Shown: piece by piece, positions 8,646 to 19,026 of the stretch
Layout: every line of letters starts with the position of its first letter
How positions within the stretch are numbered: position 1 is the first letter of the stretch
Source of the DNA: Citrobacter sp. Marseille-Q6884
Lineage (GTDB): Bacteria; Pseudomonadota; Gammaproteobacteria; Enterobacterales; Enterobacteriaceae
Direction: 5' to 3'
Assembly: GCF_945906775.1 (NCBI RefSeq)
Contig: NZ_CAMDRE010000002.1
Span: 310,001-374,000 of the forward strand
DNA length: 64,000 nt
Position numbers and translations under genes: made by a program
Notes under the pieces: generated by a model
Seen by the model: the letters and a program-made list of their open reading frames with translations, nothing else
What the model was told of the DNA's origin: nothing
Database searches by the model: none

Positions 8646-9638
8646 ATGATGCAGGATTTGCGTCTGATATTAATCATTGTTGGCGCGATCGCCATAATCG
8701 CTTTACTGGTACATGGTTTCTGGACTAGCCGTAAAGAACGGTCTTCTATATTCCGCGATCGCCCACTGAAACGCATGAAGTCTAAACGTGATGACGAGGA
8801 TTCGTTCGACGACAACGTCGAGGAAGACGAAGGCGTGGGCGAAGTTCGCGTGCATCGTGTGAATCATGCTCCCGGCAATGCTCAGGAACATGGCGTTCCT
8901 CCTCAGTCGCCGCAACACCAGTACCAGCCGCCGTATGCGTCTGCTCAGCCGCGTCAACCCGCGCAGCAGCCCGCTGAAGCGCAGGTACCGCCGCCGCATG
9001 TTCAGCAGCCTCATCAGCCTGTACAACATCAGCAGCCTCAGCAGCCGGTACATCAGCCGATGCAGCCGCAGCCTGTCGCTCCGCAGGTTCAGCCTACAGC
9101 GCAGCCAGTGCAGCAAGCCCCGCAAACTTTCCAGCCAGCGGAGCCGGTTGTTGAGTCGCAACCACAGCCTGAACCGGTGGTCGAAGAAGCGCCGGCAGTT
9201 GCTGAAAAACCGCAGCGTAAAGAAGCGGTGATCATTATGAACGTCGCGGCCCATCACGGCAGTGAGCTTAACGGTGAAGTCCTGCTGAGCAGCATTCTGC
9301 AGGCTGGCTTTAAATTTGGCGATATGAATATCTTCCATCGTCATCTCAGCCCGGATGGCAGTGGCCCGTCGCTGTTCAGCCTTGCTAACATGGTGAATCC
9401 GGGAACCTTTGATCCTGAGATGAGCGGTGATTTCACAACGCCAGGCGTCACTATCTTTATGCAGGTGCCATCCTACGGAGATGAGCTGCAAAACTTTAAG
9501 CTGATGCTGCAGTCCGCGCAGCACATTGCCGATGAAGTCGGTGGTGTGGTGCTCGACGATCAACGTCGAATGATGACGCCGCAGAAACTGCGCGAGTATC
9601 AGGACCGCATCCGCGAAGTGAAAGAATCTAACGCCTGA
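8646..9638 (+). CDS. zipA: Cell division protein ZipA
   Basis: This 330-aa protein has an N-terminal membrane anchor (residues about 6-25), a charged segment, a long Pro/Gln-rich linker (about 80-180), and a C-terminal globular FtsZ-binding domain from about 190 starting RKEAVIIMNVAAHHG. It tethers FtsZ to the inner membrane at the septum. I chose ATG 8646 because it gives the family's MMQDLRLILIIVG start; an in-frame ATG 39 bp upstream has no homology. The linker is rich in short QPQQP/VQQP repeats and is expected to be disordered. Confidence 0.96.
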   Translation: MMQDLRLILIIVGAIAIIALLVHGFWTSRKERSSIFRDRPLKRMKSKRDDEDSFDDNVEEDEGVGEVRVHRVNHAPGNAQEHGVPPQSPQHQYQPPYASAQPRQPAQQPAEAQVPPPHVQQPHQPVQHQQPQQPVHQPMQPQPVAPQVQPTAQPVQQAPQTFQPAEPVVESQPQPEPVVEEAPAVAEKPQRKEAVIIMNVAAHHGSELNGEVLLSSILQAGFKFGDMNIFHRHLSPDGSGPSLFSLANMVNPGTFDPEMSGDFTTPGVTIFMQVPSYGDELQNFKLMLQSAQHIADEVGGVVLDDQRRMMTPQKLREYQDRIREVKESNA

Positions 9639-9667
9639 TTTTTTTCTGGCGTGACATCCCTTTTCTG

Positions 9668-9692
9668 AACCCCCGCCTGTCGGGGGTTTTTT
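9668..9692 (+). terminator. zipA terminator
   Basis: AACCCCCG-CCTGT-CGGGGGTT is followed directly by a T-run (TTTTTT), 30 bp after the zipA stop. Confidence 0.88.
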
Positions 9693-9706
9693 ATCATTGA
9701 TGGTGC

Positions 9707-11725
<2,019 letters not shown>

Positions 11726-11726
11726 G

Positions 11727-11945
11727 ATGGAAAAAGAGCAGCTGATAGACATCGCCAATACCGTGATGCCCTTTGGTAAATATAAAGGGCGTCGGCTGAT
11801 TGATGTTCCGGAAGAGTATTTGCTGTGGTTTGCCCGTAAGGATGAATTTCCGCCGGGTAAGCTCGGTGAACTGATGCAAATTACGCTGCTCATTAAAACA
11901 GAGGGGCTGATACAGTTAGTGCTGCCCCTGAAACGCCCGCTTTAA
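11727..11945 (+). CDS. ypeB: DUF3820 family protein YpeB
   Basis: This 72-aa protein almost matches E. coli YpeB, with FGKYKGRRLIDVPEEYLLWFARK. The DUF3820 signature resembles a small nucleic-acid-associated domain found beside ligases and exonucleases. I chose ATG 11727, one base after the ligA stop. A GTG nine bases upstream is possible but would overlap ligA. Its last four bases overlap the 3' end of convergent yfeH. Function is unknown. Confidence 0.9.
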   Translation: MEKEQLIDIANTVMPFGKYKGRRLIDVPEEYLLWFARKDEFPPGKLGELMQITLLIKTEGLIQLVLPLKRPL

Positions 11946-12940
11946 GCCTTCGCGGCGCGGTTTTTTTGCTGCGCCTGTAATACGTCAGTCTGGCGCTTAT
12001 AACGACGCGCCAGCACGGCGCACACCATGAGCTGAATTTGATGGAAGATCATCAACGGCAGTACCATCATCCCAATCACTGACGTTGGGAACAAAATATT
12101 CGCCATTGGGACACCATTCGCCAGACTCTTTTTCGAGCCGCAGAATACAATGGTGATCTCATCGGCTTTGTTGAAGCCGCATTTCCGCGCCACAAAAGTG
12201 TTTATCCCGATCACCAGTGCCAACAATACGATGCTGACAACAACGATAAACAGCAGAGACCCCACTCCCACTTTGTGCCAGATACCGTTAACCACTGCTT
12301 CGCTGAAAGCGGAGTAAACCACCAGCAAAATGGAAGACTGATCCGTTTTCGCTATCCATTTCTTATGCCGCGAAACCCACTCACCAATCCACGGGCGCGA
12401 GAGATGCCCCAGCACGAACGGTAGCAGCAGTTGCAGCATGATTTTTCCAACCTGCTCCAGACTGCCGCCGGCACCATGTATATTCATCACCAGCCCGACC
12501 AGCAGCGGCGAGAGAAAAATACCCAGCAGGCTGGAGGCTGAAGCGGAGCAAACGGCCGCGGCCACGTTACCGCCGGCCAGCGACGTAAAGGCGATAGCAG
12601 ACTGGACCGTCGCAGGCAAAATACACAGGTACAGAAAACCGGTATACAGCATCGGATCAACATTGACCGGCGCCCACCAGGCGAACAGCACCCCCAGCAC
12701 CGGGAACACCACAAAAGTGCTGCACATGACCCACAGATGTAGACGCCAGTGACTCCCGCCGGCAATGATGGCTTCACGCGAGAGCTTTGCCCCGTGCATA
12801 AAAAACAGCAGGGCGATAGCGGCGGTGGTTAGGCCTTCAAAGAAAGGAACAAAACCGCCTTCAGCCGGAAAAAAGGAGGCCAGTAAAACGACCGCAATAA
12901 GCGTTAGCGTGAACGGATCAAGGATACGAAAAAGTTTCAT
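11942..12940 (-). CDS. yfeH: Putative bile acid:sodium symporter-family transporter YfeH
   Basis: This 332-aa polytopic inner-membrane protein is of the BASS/YfeH type, with about nine or ten hydrophobic segments. FCGSKKSLANGVPMANILF is the family's conserved cross-over motif (residues about 265-285). The substrate is not known. It is divergent from the LysR regulator yfeR (89 bp between starts), the usual arrangement for a LysR-controlled transporter, so control by YfeR is inferred. Confidence 0.92.
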   Translation of the reverse strand: MKLFRILDPFTLTLIAVVLLASFFPAEGGFVPFFEGLTTAAIALLFFMHGAKLSREAIIAGGSHWRLHLWVMCSTFVVFPVLGVLFAWWAPVNVDPMLYTGFLYLCILPATVQSAIAFTSLAGGNVAAAVCSASASSLLGIFLSPLLVGLVMNIHGAGGSLEQVGKIMLQLLLPFVLGHLSRPWIGEWVSRHKKWIAKTDQSSILLVVYSAFSEAVVNGIWHKVGVGSLLFIVVVSIVLLALVIGINTFVARKCGFNKADEITIVFCGSKKSLANGVPMANILFPTSVIGMMVLPLMIFHQIQLMVCAVLARRYKRQTDVLQAQQKNRAAKA

Positions 12941-13029
12941 AAAAGCTCCTGAAATTCGGTAGCAACATTTTGCTTTTTTCTGTTTGAGAAATAAAATTGA
13001 TTTATTGCATCCATATATGAATGAAATAG

Positions 13030-13956
13030 ATGAATTATTCTCTGCGTCAGTTGCGTATCTTTGTCACCGTCGCTCAGGCCAAAAGTTTTAGTCGGGCGGG
13101 GGATATTATTGGTTTAAGTCAGTCTGCGGTCAGTCATAGCGTCAAGGAGCTGGAAAGGCAGACGGGTGTCAGGCTGCTGGATCGCACAACGCGAGAAGTG
13201 GTGCTGACGGAAGCAGGGCAACAGCTGGCGGCACGGTTGGAGCGTGTTCTGGATGAGCTGCATAGCACGTTACGTGAGGCCGGTCAGGTGGGGACACAAT
13301 TAACTGGCACGGTACGTGTGGCGGCCAGCCAGACGATCTCTGCTCATCTCATTCCGCAGTGTATTGCACAGAGTAATCAGCTTTATCCCGCTATCGATTT
13401 TGTGCTGCACGACAGGCCACAGCAGTGGGTGCTGGAGAGTATCCGTCAGGGGGAGGTGGATTTCGGCATTGTGATCGATCCCGGGGCGGTGACGGATCTG
13501 CAATGTGAAGCGGTATTATCCGAACCCTTTTTGCTGTTGTGCAGGCAGGATCATCCGTTAGCGGAGCGTGAGTGGGTTAACTGGCAGGATCTGCAGAATG
13601 AACGCCTGGTGCTGCAGGATTACGCTTCCGGCAGTCGGCCGCTGATTGACGCGGCGCTGTCTCATTTTGCCATCAATGCGGACATCGTTCAGGAGATCGG
13701 GCACCCGGCGACTATTTTTCCGATGGTGGAAGCGGGGATTGGTATCAGCGTATTACCCGCGCTGGCGTTACCGCTACCGCAGGGAAGCCATCTGCAGGTC
13801 AAACGCCTGACACCCGTGGTTGAACGGCAACTGATGCTGGCGCGACGCAAAAACCGGTCGCTCTCAACCGCCGCTCAGGCATTGTGGAATGTCGTGCGTA
13901 CGCAGGCCAGTGAGTTAACCGCCGGTCGAGTATGCGATCCGCTGTATCAGATATAA
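13030..13956 (+). CDS. yfeR: LysR-family transcriptional regulator YfeR
   Basis: This 308-aa protein has an N-terminal LysR winged helix-turn-helix (residues 1-60; SRAGDIIGLSQSAVSHSVKELE) and a periplasmic-binding-fold effector domain. In Salmonella, YfeR is reported as an osmolarity-responsive regulator acting on yfeH; here it is divergent from yfeH. Its 3' end overlaps the convergent FlxA-like gene by 10 bp. Confidence 0.93.
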   Translation: MNYSLRQLRIFVTVAQAKSFSRAGDIIGLSQSAVSHSVKELERQTGVRLLDRTTREVVLTEAGQQLAARLERVLDELHSTLREAGQVGTQLTGTVRVAASQTISAHLIPQCIAQSNQLYPAIDFVLHDRPQQWVLESIRQGEVDFGIVIDPGAVTDLQCEAVLSEPFLLLCRQDHPLAEREWVNWQDLQNERLVLQDYASGSRPLIDAALSHFAINADIVQEIGHPATIFPMVEAGIGISVLPALALPLPQGSHLQVKRLTPVVERQLMLARRKNRSLSTAAQALWNVVRTQASELTAGRVCDPLYQI

Positions 13957-14285
13957 ATATCCACCTGATGCGCATCGGAAGGGGTATTAATTCCTTCAGC
14001 TTTCAATGCGGTCTGCTCCTGTTTCTGTTGTAACTCTTCAGCCTGTTGGCGCTGAAGCTGGGCCAGTTGCGCTTGCAGCATCTTAATTTGTGTCTGAATC
14101 AGCTCTTGCTGTTTTTGTTTCTCTTCCGCGCTGCCGCCGCCATTCGGGATGTCTTTCAATTGCTGCGTCAGTTTGGTTATTTTTTGGGTGATCTGCGCAA
14201 TTTGGGCAGAGAGAGAGTTGCCGGCAGAGGCTTTGCCGCTGCTGTTACTTTGAACTGAAGGGGTTGAGATGTTGATGGTCGTCAT
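13947..14285 (-). CDS. FlxA-like protein, promoter displaced by insertion sequences
   Basis: This 112-aa, Gln/Lys-rich, largely coiled-coil protein (heptad-like QIAQITQKITKLTQQLK and QIKMLQAQLAQLQRQQAEELQQ) matches the FlxA family. E. coli flxA is transcribed by flagellar sigma-28; protein function is unclear. The ORF is intact, but an IS3-family element begins roughly 15-20 bp upstream of the start codon. A sigma-28-like promoter in the right orientation is found at 16788-16814, on the far side of the insertion. The gene is therefore probably silent or driven by the IS. Confidence 0.85.
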   Translation of the reverse strand: MTTINISTPSVQSNSSGKASAGNSLSAQIAQITQKITKLTQQLKDIPNGGGSAEEKQKQQELIQTQIKMLQAQLAQLQRQQAEELQQKQEQTALKAEGINTPSDAHQVDIYI

Positions 14286-14363
14286 ACGGAGTGAAGTGGT
14301 TTACTGAATTTGGCCACCTGAACAGAGGTGATATGCTCATCTCAGAACAATACAGGTGTCCCA

Positions 14364-14626
14364 ATGAAAAAAAGAAATTTCAGCGCAGAGTTTAAACGCG
14401 AATCCGCTCAACTGGTCCTTGATCAGAACTACACCGTTGCAGCTGCGGCCAGTGCTATGAATGTGGGTCTTTCTACCATGACGCGATGGGTAAAGCAGTT
14501 GCGGGATGAACGACAGGGCAAAATACCTAAAGCCTCCCCTATAACCCCGGAACAGATTGAAATACGTGAGCTGAAGAAAAAGCTACAACGCATTGAAATG
14601 GAAAACGACATATTAAAAAAGGCTAC
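14364..14626 (+). pseudogene. IS3-family orfA, cut by IS30 near its 3' end
   Basis: The 87 codons remaining encode the helix-turn-helix and leucine-zipper protein OrfA (FSAEFKRESAQLVLDQNYT; KKLQRIEMENDILKKAT). IS30 enters five bases after the slippery site. The lost tail resumes at 15850, where ALLMSDSLNSSR and a stop codon can be read if IS30 and one duplicated AC are removed. As it stands, translation reads into IS30 and stops at 14714, and the OrfAB fusion transposase cannot be made. Confidence 0.88.
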
Positions 14627-15847
14627 TGTAGATTCAATCTGTCAATGCAACACCCCTTTCAATTATCTCTTTCGGTGTTTTGAACTTCAGTGTCTTTCTC
14701 GGTCTGTTGTTTAGCTGAGCAGCAACCAGATCTAGTTCATGTTGAGTATATTGGGCAAGACATGTCTTTTTAGGAAAGTACTGCCGAATTAGCCCATTTG
14801 TGTTCTCATTTGTTCCCCGCTGCCAAGGACTCTGAGGATCGCAGAAGTAAACTTTAACGCCGGTGCTGACAGTAAATTCTAGATGTCTGGCCAGTTCCAT
14901 TCCTCTGTCCCATGTCAGTGATTTTCTGAGTTCTGACGGTAAACTCAGGAATTTGTCGGTAAGAGCCTGATTTACTGAGACAGAATCTTTGCCCCTGAGT
15001 CTAAGGATGATCGTATAACGTGATTTTCGGTCTACAAGTGTGGCTATATGAGAGTTTTTTGTACCTGAGACTAAATCGCCCTCCCAATGCCCCAGAGAGC
15101 GTCTGTTATCGATATTTCGGGAACGTTCGTGAATTGGTGTTCCGTTCACTATGTTAATCGTACCTCTTTCGCCTTTGCGGGTATGACGCCTGCCATGGCG
15201 AAGGCTATGCGACCGTCGCAGATGCTGTATATTCAGGTGGTGTAGCGCTTCACGGCTACGAAAGTACAGCGTTTTATAAATTGTCTCAGGTGATATTCGC
15301 AGCGTTTTTTGACGTGGTTTTGTTCGCCTTAACCATCCTGATATTTGCTCTGGAGACCATTTCATCTCCAGCTTTTCCAGAACAAGCTTTCGCAATGGTA
15401 AATTTTGATCCAGTAAGCACGGTTTTGGCCTTTTCGCCATTCTGTTGGCTCGGTTATTAGCATCAACAGCTTTGTAATAGCGTCTGCCCCGATTACGCTG
15501 AACTTCACGTGAGATCGTCGAAGGACTGCGATTCAGCGCAGTAGCTATCGCACGAATGCTCATTTTGGCTGACAAACCAGCTCGTATCTCCTCGCGCTCA
15601 GACAGTGTCAGGTGAGCTACAGCCCGCTTACGCTCATGGGGTTTTATGCCGCCAGTATCCCTTAACATAGTGAAGATCGTTCCGGGTTTTGAACCCAGGA
15701 TATTCGCTATTTCACTGAAGCCTGTTCCGTTCTTCCATAGTTCAAAAACAGAGGCTTTTTCCTCTGCTGTAAATGTTCGTCTCATTCAAAAAACCTCCGC
15801 AACCCCATGTTTTCACATAACTGTTGCGTTGACCAATTGAATCTACA
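14627..15847 (-). mobile_element. IS30, complete copy nested in the IS3-family element
   Basis: The element is exactly 1221 bp, the length of IS30. Its ends are TGTAGATTCAAT on the left and ATTGAATCTACA on the right. It is flanked by a 2-bp target duplication AC (14625-14626 and 15848-15849), as known for IS30. It carries one transposase gene on the minus strand and appears intact. Confidence 0.95.
14634..15785 (-). CDS. IS30 transposase
   Basis: This 383-aa protein has the length of the IS30 transposase. It has N-terminal helix-turn-helix regions (FSEIANILGSKPGTIF; SIRAIATALNRSPSTISREVQRN) and a DDE catalytic core: Asp in LGHWEGDLVSG, Asp in SLTWDRGMEL, and Glu in PWQRGTNENTNGLIRQY. It forms synaptic complexes of the element ends and inserts with 2-bp duplications. 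The gene looks complete, so this copy may still be mobile. Confidence 0.95.
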   Translation of the reverse strand: MRRTFTAEEKASVFELWKNGTGFSEIANILGSKPGTIFTMLRDTGGIKPHERKRAVAHLTLSEREEIRAGLSAKMSIRAIATALNRSPSTISREVQRNRGRRYYKAVDANNRANRMAKRPKPCLLDQNLPLRKLVLEKLEMKWSPEQISGWLRRTKPRQKTLRISPETIYKTLYFRSREALHHLNIQHLRRSHSLRHGRRHTRKGERGTINIVNGTPIHERSRNIDNRRSLGHWEGDLVSGTKNSHIATLVDRKSRYTIILRLRGKDSVSVNQALTDKFLSLPSELRKSLTWDRGMELARHLEFTVSTGVKVYFCDPQSPWQRGTNENTNGLIRQYFPKKTCLAQYTQHELDLVAAQLNNRPRKTLKFKTPKEIIERGVALTD

Positions 15848-15849
15848 AC

Positions 15850-16755
15850 CGCGCTCTTGATGTCAGACTCCCTGAACAGTTCTCGTTAATCGGGAAACTC
15901 AGAGCGCAGTATCCTGTGGTCACACTCTGCCACGTGTTCGGGGTTCATCGCAGCAGCTACAAATACTGGGAAAAAAGCCCCGAAAAGCCAGACGGCAGGC
16001 GAGCGGTGTTACGCAGTCAGGTTCTGGAGCTGCATAACATCAGCCATGGCTCTGCTGGCGCAAGAAGTATAGCGATTATGGCAACCCTGAGAGGCTTCAG
16101 AATGGGACGCTGGCTTGCCGGCAGGCTCATGAAAGAACTGGGGCTGGTGAGTTGTCAGCAACCTACCCACCGGTATAAACGCGGTGGTCATGAACACATC
16201 GTTATCCCGAATCGCCTTGAGCGACAGTTCGCAGTGACAGAGCCTAATCAGGTGTGGTGCGGCGATGTGACGTATATCTGGACAGGCAAGCGTTGGGCTT
16301 ACCTCGCTGTTGTTCTCGATCTGTTCGCAAGGAAACCGGTGGGCTGGGCAATGTCATTCTCACCAGACAGCAGGCTGACCATCAAAGCGCTGGAAATGGC
16401 GTGGGAAACTCGCGGTAAACCAGCCGGAGTGATGTTCCACAGTGACCAGGGTAGCCACTATACAAGCAGGCAGTTCCGGCAGTTACTGTGGCGTTGCCGG
16501 ATCAGGCAGAGTATGAGCCGACGTGGAAACTGTTGGGACAACAGCCCGATGGAACGCTTCTTCAGAAGTCTGAAAAACGAGTGGGTGCCAGTGACAGGTT
16601 ATATAAACTTTAGCGAAGCTGCTCATGCGATCACAGACTATATCGTCGGTTATTACAGCTCGCTAAGGCCGCATGACTATAACGGTGGGTTACCCCCAAA
16701 CGAATCGGAAAACCGATACTGGAAAAACTCTAAAGCTGTGGCCAGTTTTAGTTGA
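15850..16755 (+). pseudogene. IS3-family orfB (DDE transposase domain), uncoupled from orfA
   Basis: The integrase core is intact over about 280 codons from GTG 15916. Asp is in VWCGDVTYIWTG, Asp in FHSDQGSHYT, and Glu in NSPMERFFRSLKNEW. Upstream the frame stays open back to the IS30 junction (RALDVRLPEQFSLIGKLRAQYP), as expected for a region normally reached by -1 frameshifting from orfA. Because IS30 sits between the slippery site and this region, the fusion transposase is not made from this copy. I class it as inactive although the reading frame is undamaged. Confidence 0.85.
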
Positions 16756-16787
16756 CGACTTCAGAGTCCTCACGCCATAAAACATGA

Positions 16788-16814
16788 GTATCGGCATTTG
16801 GCTGTTGATCTTCA
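16788..16814 (-). promoter_or_regulatory. Probable sigma-28 (FliA) promoter orphaned from the FlxA-like gene
   Basis: On the minus strand the sequence reads TGAAGATC, 11 bases, GCCGATAC. The sigma-28 consensus is TAAAGTTT-N11-GCCGATAA, so the -10 matches 7 of 8, the spacing is exact and the -35 matches 5 of 8. It points towards the FlxA-like gene, now separated by about 2.5 kb of insertion sequence. Confidence 0.7.
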
Positions 16815-16864
16815 GTATGATTAAACGTAAATGACGCGTTTAAATCTTATAAATCGCAGATAGC

Positions 16865-16891
16865 AAAAAAGCGCCTTTAGGGCGCTTTTTT
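16865..16891 (-). terminator. Terminator of the Val-Lys tRNA operon
   Basis: AAAAAAGCGCC-TTTA-GGGCGCTTTTTT forms a stem with flanking A/T tracts just beyond the last tRNA of the minus-strand operon. Confidence 0.88.
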
Positions 16892-16895
16892 ACAT

Positions 16896-16971
16896 TGGTG
16901 GGTCGTGCAGGATTCGAACCTGCGACCAATTGATTAAAAGTCAACTGCTCTACCAACTGAGCTAACGACCC
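16896..16971 (-). tRNA. lysV: tRNA-Lys(UUU)
   Basis: This 76-nt tRNA includes the encoded CCA. The transcript begins GGGTCGTTAGCTCAG, carries anticodon TTT in the loop ACTTTTAA, and has TTCGAATCC in the T arm. It is the last gene of a Val-Val-Val-Lys operon, the same position as lysV in E. coli. Confidence 0.95.
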
Positions 16972-16975
16972 GAAG

Positions 16976-17051
16976 TGGTGGGTGATGACGGGATCGAACC
17001 GCCGACCCCCTCCTTGTAAGGGAGGTGCTCTCCCAGCTGAGCTAATCACCC
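16976..17051 (-). tRNA. valY: tRNA-Val(UAC)
   Basis: This 76-nt tRNA has anticodon TAC (loop CTTACAA) and encoded CCA. Its T arm reads GTTCGATCCCG. It sits 4 bp from the Lys gene. The individual valU/X/Y name is by order only. Confidence 0.93.
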
Positions 17052-17098
17052 ACTTCGGTACTTCACATTTTTTGTAAGAAATCCAGCTGGCGAGAAAG

Positions 17099-17174
17099 TG
17101 GTGGGTGATGACGGGATCGAACCGCCGACCCCCTCCTTGTAAGGGAGGTGCTCTCCCAGCTGAGCTAATCACCC
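17099..17174 (-). tRNA. valX: tRNA-Val(UAC)
   Basis: The tRNA body is identical to the gene at 16976-17051, including the T arm GTTCGATCCCG. It is separated from it by a 47-bp spacer. Confidence 0.93.
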
Positions 17175-17220
17175 ACTTCTCAATTTCTTACATTACACGG
17201 CGGAGACTACATAAAGTAGT

Positions 17221-17296
17221 TGGTGGGTGATGACGGGTTCGAACCGCCGACCCCCTCCTTGTAAGGGAGGTGCTCTCCCAGCTGAGCTAATCACCC
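17221..17296 (-). tRNA. valU: tRNA-Val(UAC)
   Basis: This is the first gene of the operon. It has the same anticodon TAC and differs from the other two copies by one base in the T loop (GTTCGAACCCG instead of GTTCGATCCCG). Confidence 0.93.
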
Positions 17297-17313
17297 CCGC
17301 TGTGTGGAGTCGC

Positions 17314-17341
17314 ATTATAGGGAGAGTTGAAAATGAGTCAA
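17314..17341 (-). promoter_or_regulatory. Sigma-70 promoter of the Val-Lys tRNA operon
   Basis: On the minus strand TTGACT, a 16-bp spacer and TATAAT are followed by a GC-rich discriminator (GCGACTCC), as expected for stringently controlled tRNA promoters. Confidence 0.8.
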
Positions 17342-17554
17342 CGCATTTTCAAAAGAAATTGTTCGTTCGTCGTAAATTTAAACAAAACGATCGCAAAACA
17401 ATCCGCACGGCATGATTTGTATACGAAAATGGCAAAGCGTGATGTTCCAACCTGAACAACATTGAGGAATCAGACCACGGTGATAGAATACCAGCCTGAT
17501 AATCTTCCCAGGATTTGCCGGTTGTCGGCATCTTTATAAACGTAAGGCCATTTC

Positions 17555-18970
17555 ATGAAAATCAAAACTCGCTTCGCGCCTAGCCCGACAGGTTATCTGC
17601 ACGTCGGCGGTGCGCGTACTGCTCTTTATTCCTGGCTTTTTGCACGTAACCATGGCGGTGAGTTTGTGCTGCGTATTGAAGACACCGATCTCGAACGCTC
17701 CACACCGGAAGCTATTGAAGCCATTATGGATGGCATGAACTGGCTGAATCTGGAATGGGATGAGGGTCCGTACTTCCAGACCAAACGTTTTGATCGCTAT
17801 AACGCCGTCATTGATGACATGCTGGAAGCGGGCACCGCGTATAAATGCTACTGCTCCAAAGAGCGTCTGGAACAGTTGCGTGAAGAGCAGATGGCGAAAG
17901 GTGAGAAGCCGCGTTACGACGGTCGCTGCCGTCATGGTCATGAACATCATGCAGACGATGAGCCTTGTGTGGTGCGTTTCGCTAACCCGCAGGACGGTTC
18001 CGTTATTTTTGATGACCAGATCCGTGGGCCGATCGAATTCAGCAACCAGGAGCTGGACGATCTGATCATCCGCCGTACCGATGGCTCCCCAACCTATAAC
18101 TTCTGTGTTGTGGTTGACGACTGGGATATGGAAATCACCCATGTTATTCGCGGTGAAGACCATATCAACAACACCCCGCGTCAGATCAACATCCTGAAAG
18201 CACTGAACGCGCCGGTGCCGGTTTACGCGCACGTATCGATGATTAATGGCGATGACGGTAAAAAGCTGTCCAAACGTCATGGCGCGGTGAGCGTAATGCA
18301 GTATCGTGACGACGGCTACCTGCCGGAAGCGTTGCTGAACTATCTGGTACGTCTGGGCTGGTCCAGCGGCGATCAGGAAATCTTCACTCGTGAAGAGATG
18401 ATCAAACTGTTCTCTCTGGGCGCGGTGAGCAAGTCTGCGAGTGCGTTCAACACGGAGAAACTCCAGTGGCTGAACCATCATTACATCAATACGCTGGCAC
18501 CAGAGTATGTGGCGACGCATCTGCAATGGCACATTGAACAAGAAAATATCGACACCCGCGTAGGTCCGCAGTTGTCCGAGCTGGTGAAACTGCTGGGTGA
18601 GCGCTGCAAGACGCTGAAAGAGATGGCGCAGAGCTGCCGCTACTTCTACGAAGACTTTGCTGAGTTTGATGCTGACGCAGCGAAAAAACACCTGCGTCCG
18701 GTTGCACGTCAGCCGCTGGAAGTGGTGCGTGACAAGCTGGCTGCTATCAGCGAGTGGACGGCAGAAAACGTGCATCATGCGATTCAGGCAACCGCTGATG
18801 AGCTGGAAGTCGGTATGGGCAAAGTCGGGATGCCGCTGCGTGTCGCTGTGACTGGCGCAGGTCAGTCTCCTGCGTTAGACGTAACGGTGCATGCGATTGG
18901 TAAATCTCGCAGCATTGAACGTATTAACAAGGCGCTGGCGTTTATTGTGGAACGTGAAAATCAGCAGTAA
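17555..18970 (+). CDS. gltX: Glutamyl-tRNA synthetase
   Basis: This 471-aa class I synthetase has the E. coli length. The HIGH-like motif is in FAPSPTGYLHVGGART (residues about 7-22). KLSKRHG near residue 237 is the KMSKS equivalent. The Cys/His zinc-binding insert CYCSKERL...CRHGHEHH is also present. It charges tRNA-Glu in the cytoplasm. It is divergent from the Val/Lys tRNA operon and ends at a strong terminator. Confidence 0.98.
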   Translation: MKIKTRFAPSPTGYLHVGGARTALYSWLFARNHGGEFVLRIEDTDLERSTPEAIEAIMDGMNWLNLEWDEGPYFQTKRFDRYNAVIDDMLEAGTAYKCYCSKERLEQLREEQMAKGEKPRYDGRCRHGHEHHADDEPCVVRFANPQDGSVIFDDQIRGPIEFSNQELDDLIIRRTDGSPTYNFCVVVDDWDMEITHVIRGEDHINNTPRQINILKALNAPVPVYAHVSMINGDDGKKLSKRHGAVSVMQYRDDGYLPEALLNYLVRLGWSSGDQEIFTREEMIKLFSLGAVSKSASAFNTEKLQWLNHHYINTLAPEYVATHLQWHIEQENIDTRVGPQLSELVKLLGERCKTLKEMAQSCRYFYEDFAEFDADAAKKHLRPVARQPLEVVRDKLAAISEWTAENVHHAIQATADELEVGMGKVGMPLRVAVTGAGQSPALDVTVHAIGKSRSIERINKALAFIVERENQQ

Positions 18971-18987
18971 GACTCGTTGATACAGAT

Positions 18988-19021
18988 AAAAACGGCAGGA
19001 GAACATCCTGCCGTTTTTTTT
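18988..19021 (+). terminator. gltX terminator
   Basis: AAAAACGGCAGGA-GAACA-TCCTGCCGTTTTTTTT is a long perfect stem with a T-run, and it could also serve yfeD on the other strand. Confidence 0.9.
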
Positions 19022-19026
19022 GGTGT

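Larger units (their letters stand above)
14303..16755 (+). mobile_element. IS3-family element interrupted by IS30
   Basis: The element has the IS3-family two-frame layout, orfA and orfB. Its ends are approximate: ACTGAATTTGGCCAC on the left and, inverted on the right, ACTAAAACTGGCCAC agree at 12 of 15 positions. I found no convincing target duplication. Without the nested IS30 it would be about 1.2 kb. The slippery heptamer A_AAA_AAG at 14615-14621 marks the programmed -1 frameshift site. The insertion separates the FlxA-like ORF from its probable promoter. Confidence 0.85.

Noticed and set aside
17099..17296. Near-identical 76-bp repeats as a CRISPR-like array
   Set aside because: They are tRNA-Val genes with cloverleaf structure and anticodon TAC, in a tRNA operon.
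17534..18778. 414-aa minus-strand frame antisense to gltX
   Set aside because: It lies entirely opposite a canonical gltX and has the composition of an antisense frame.
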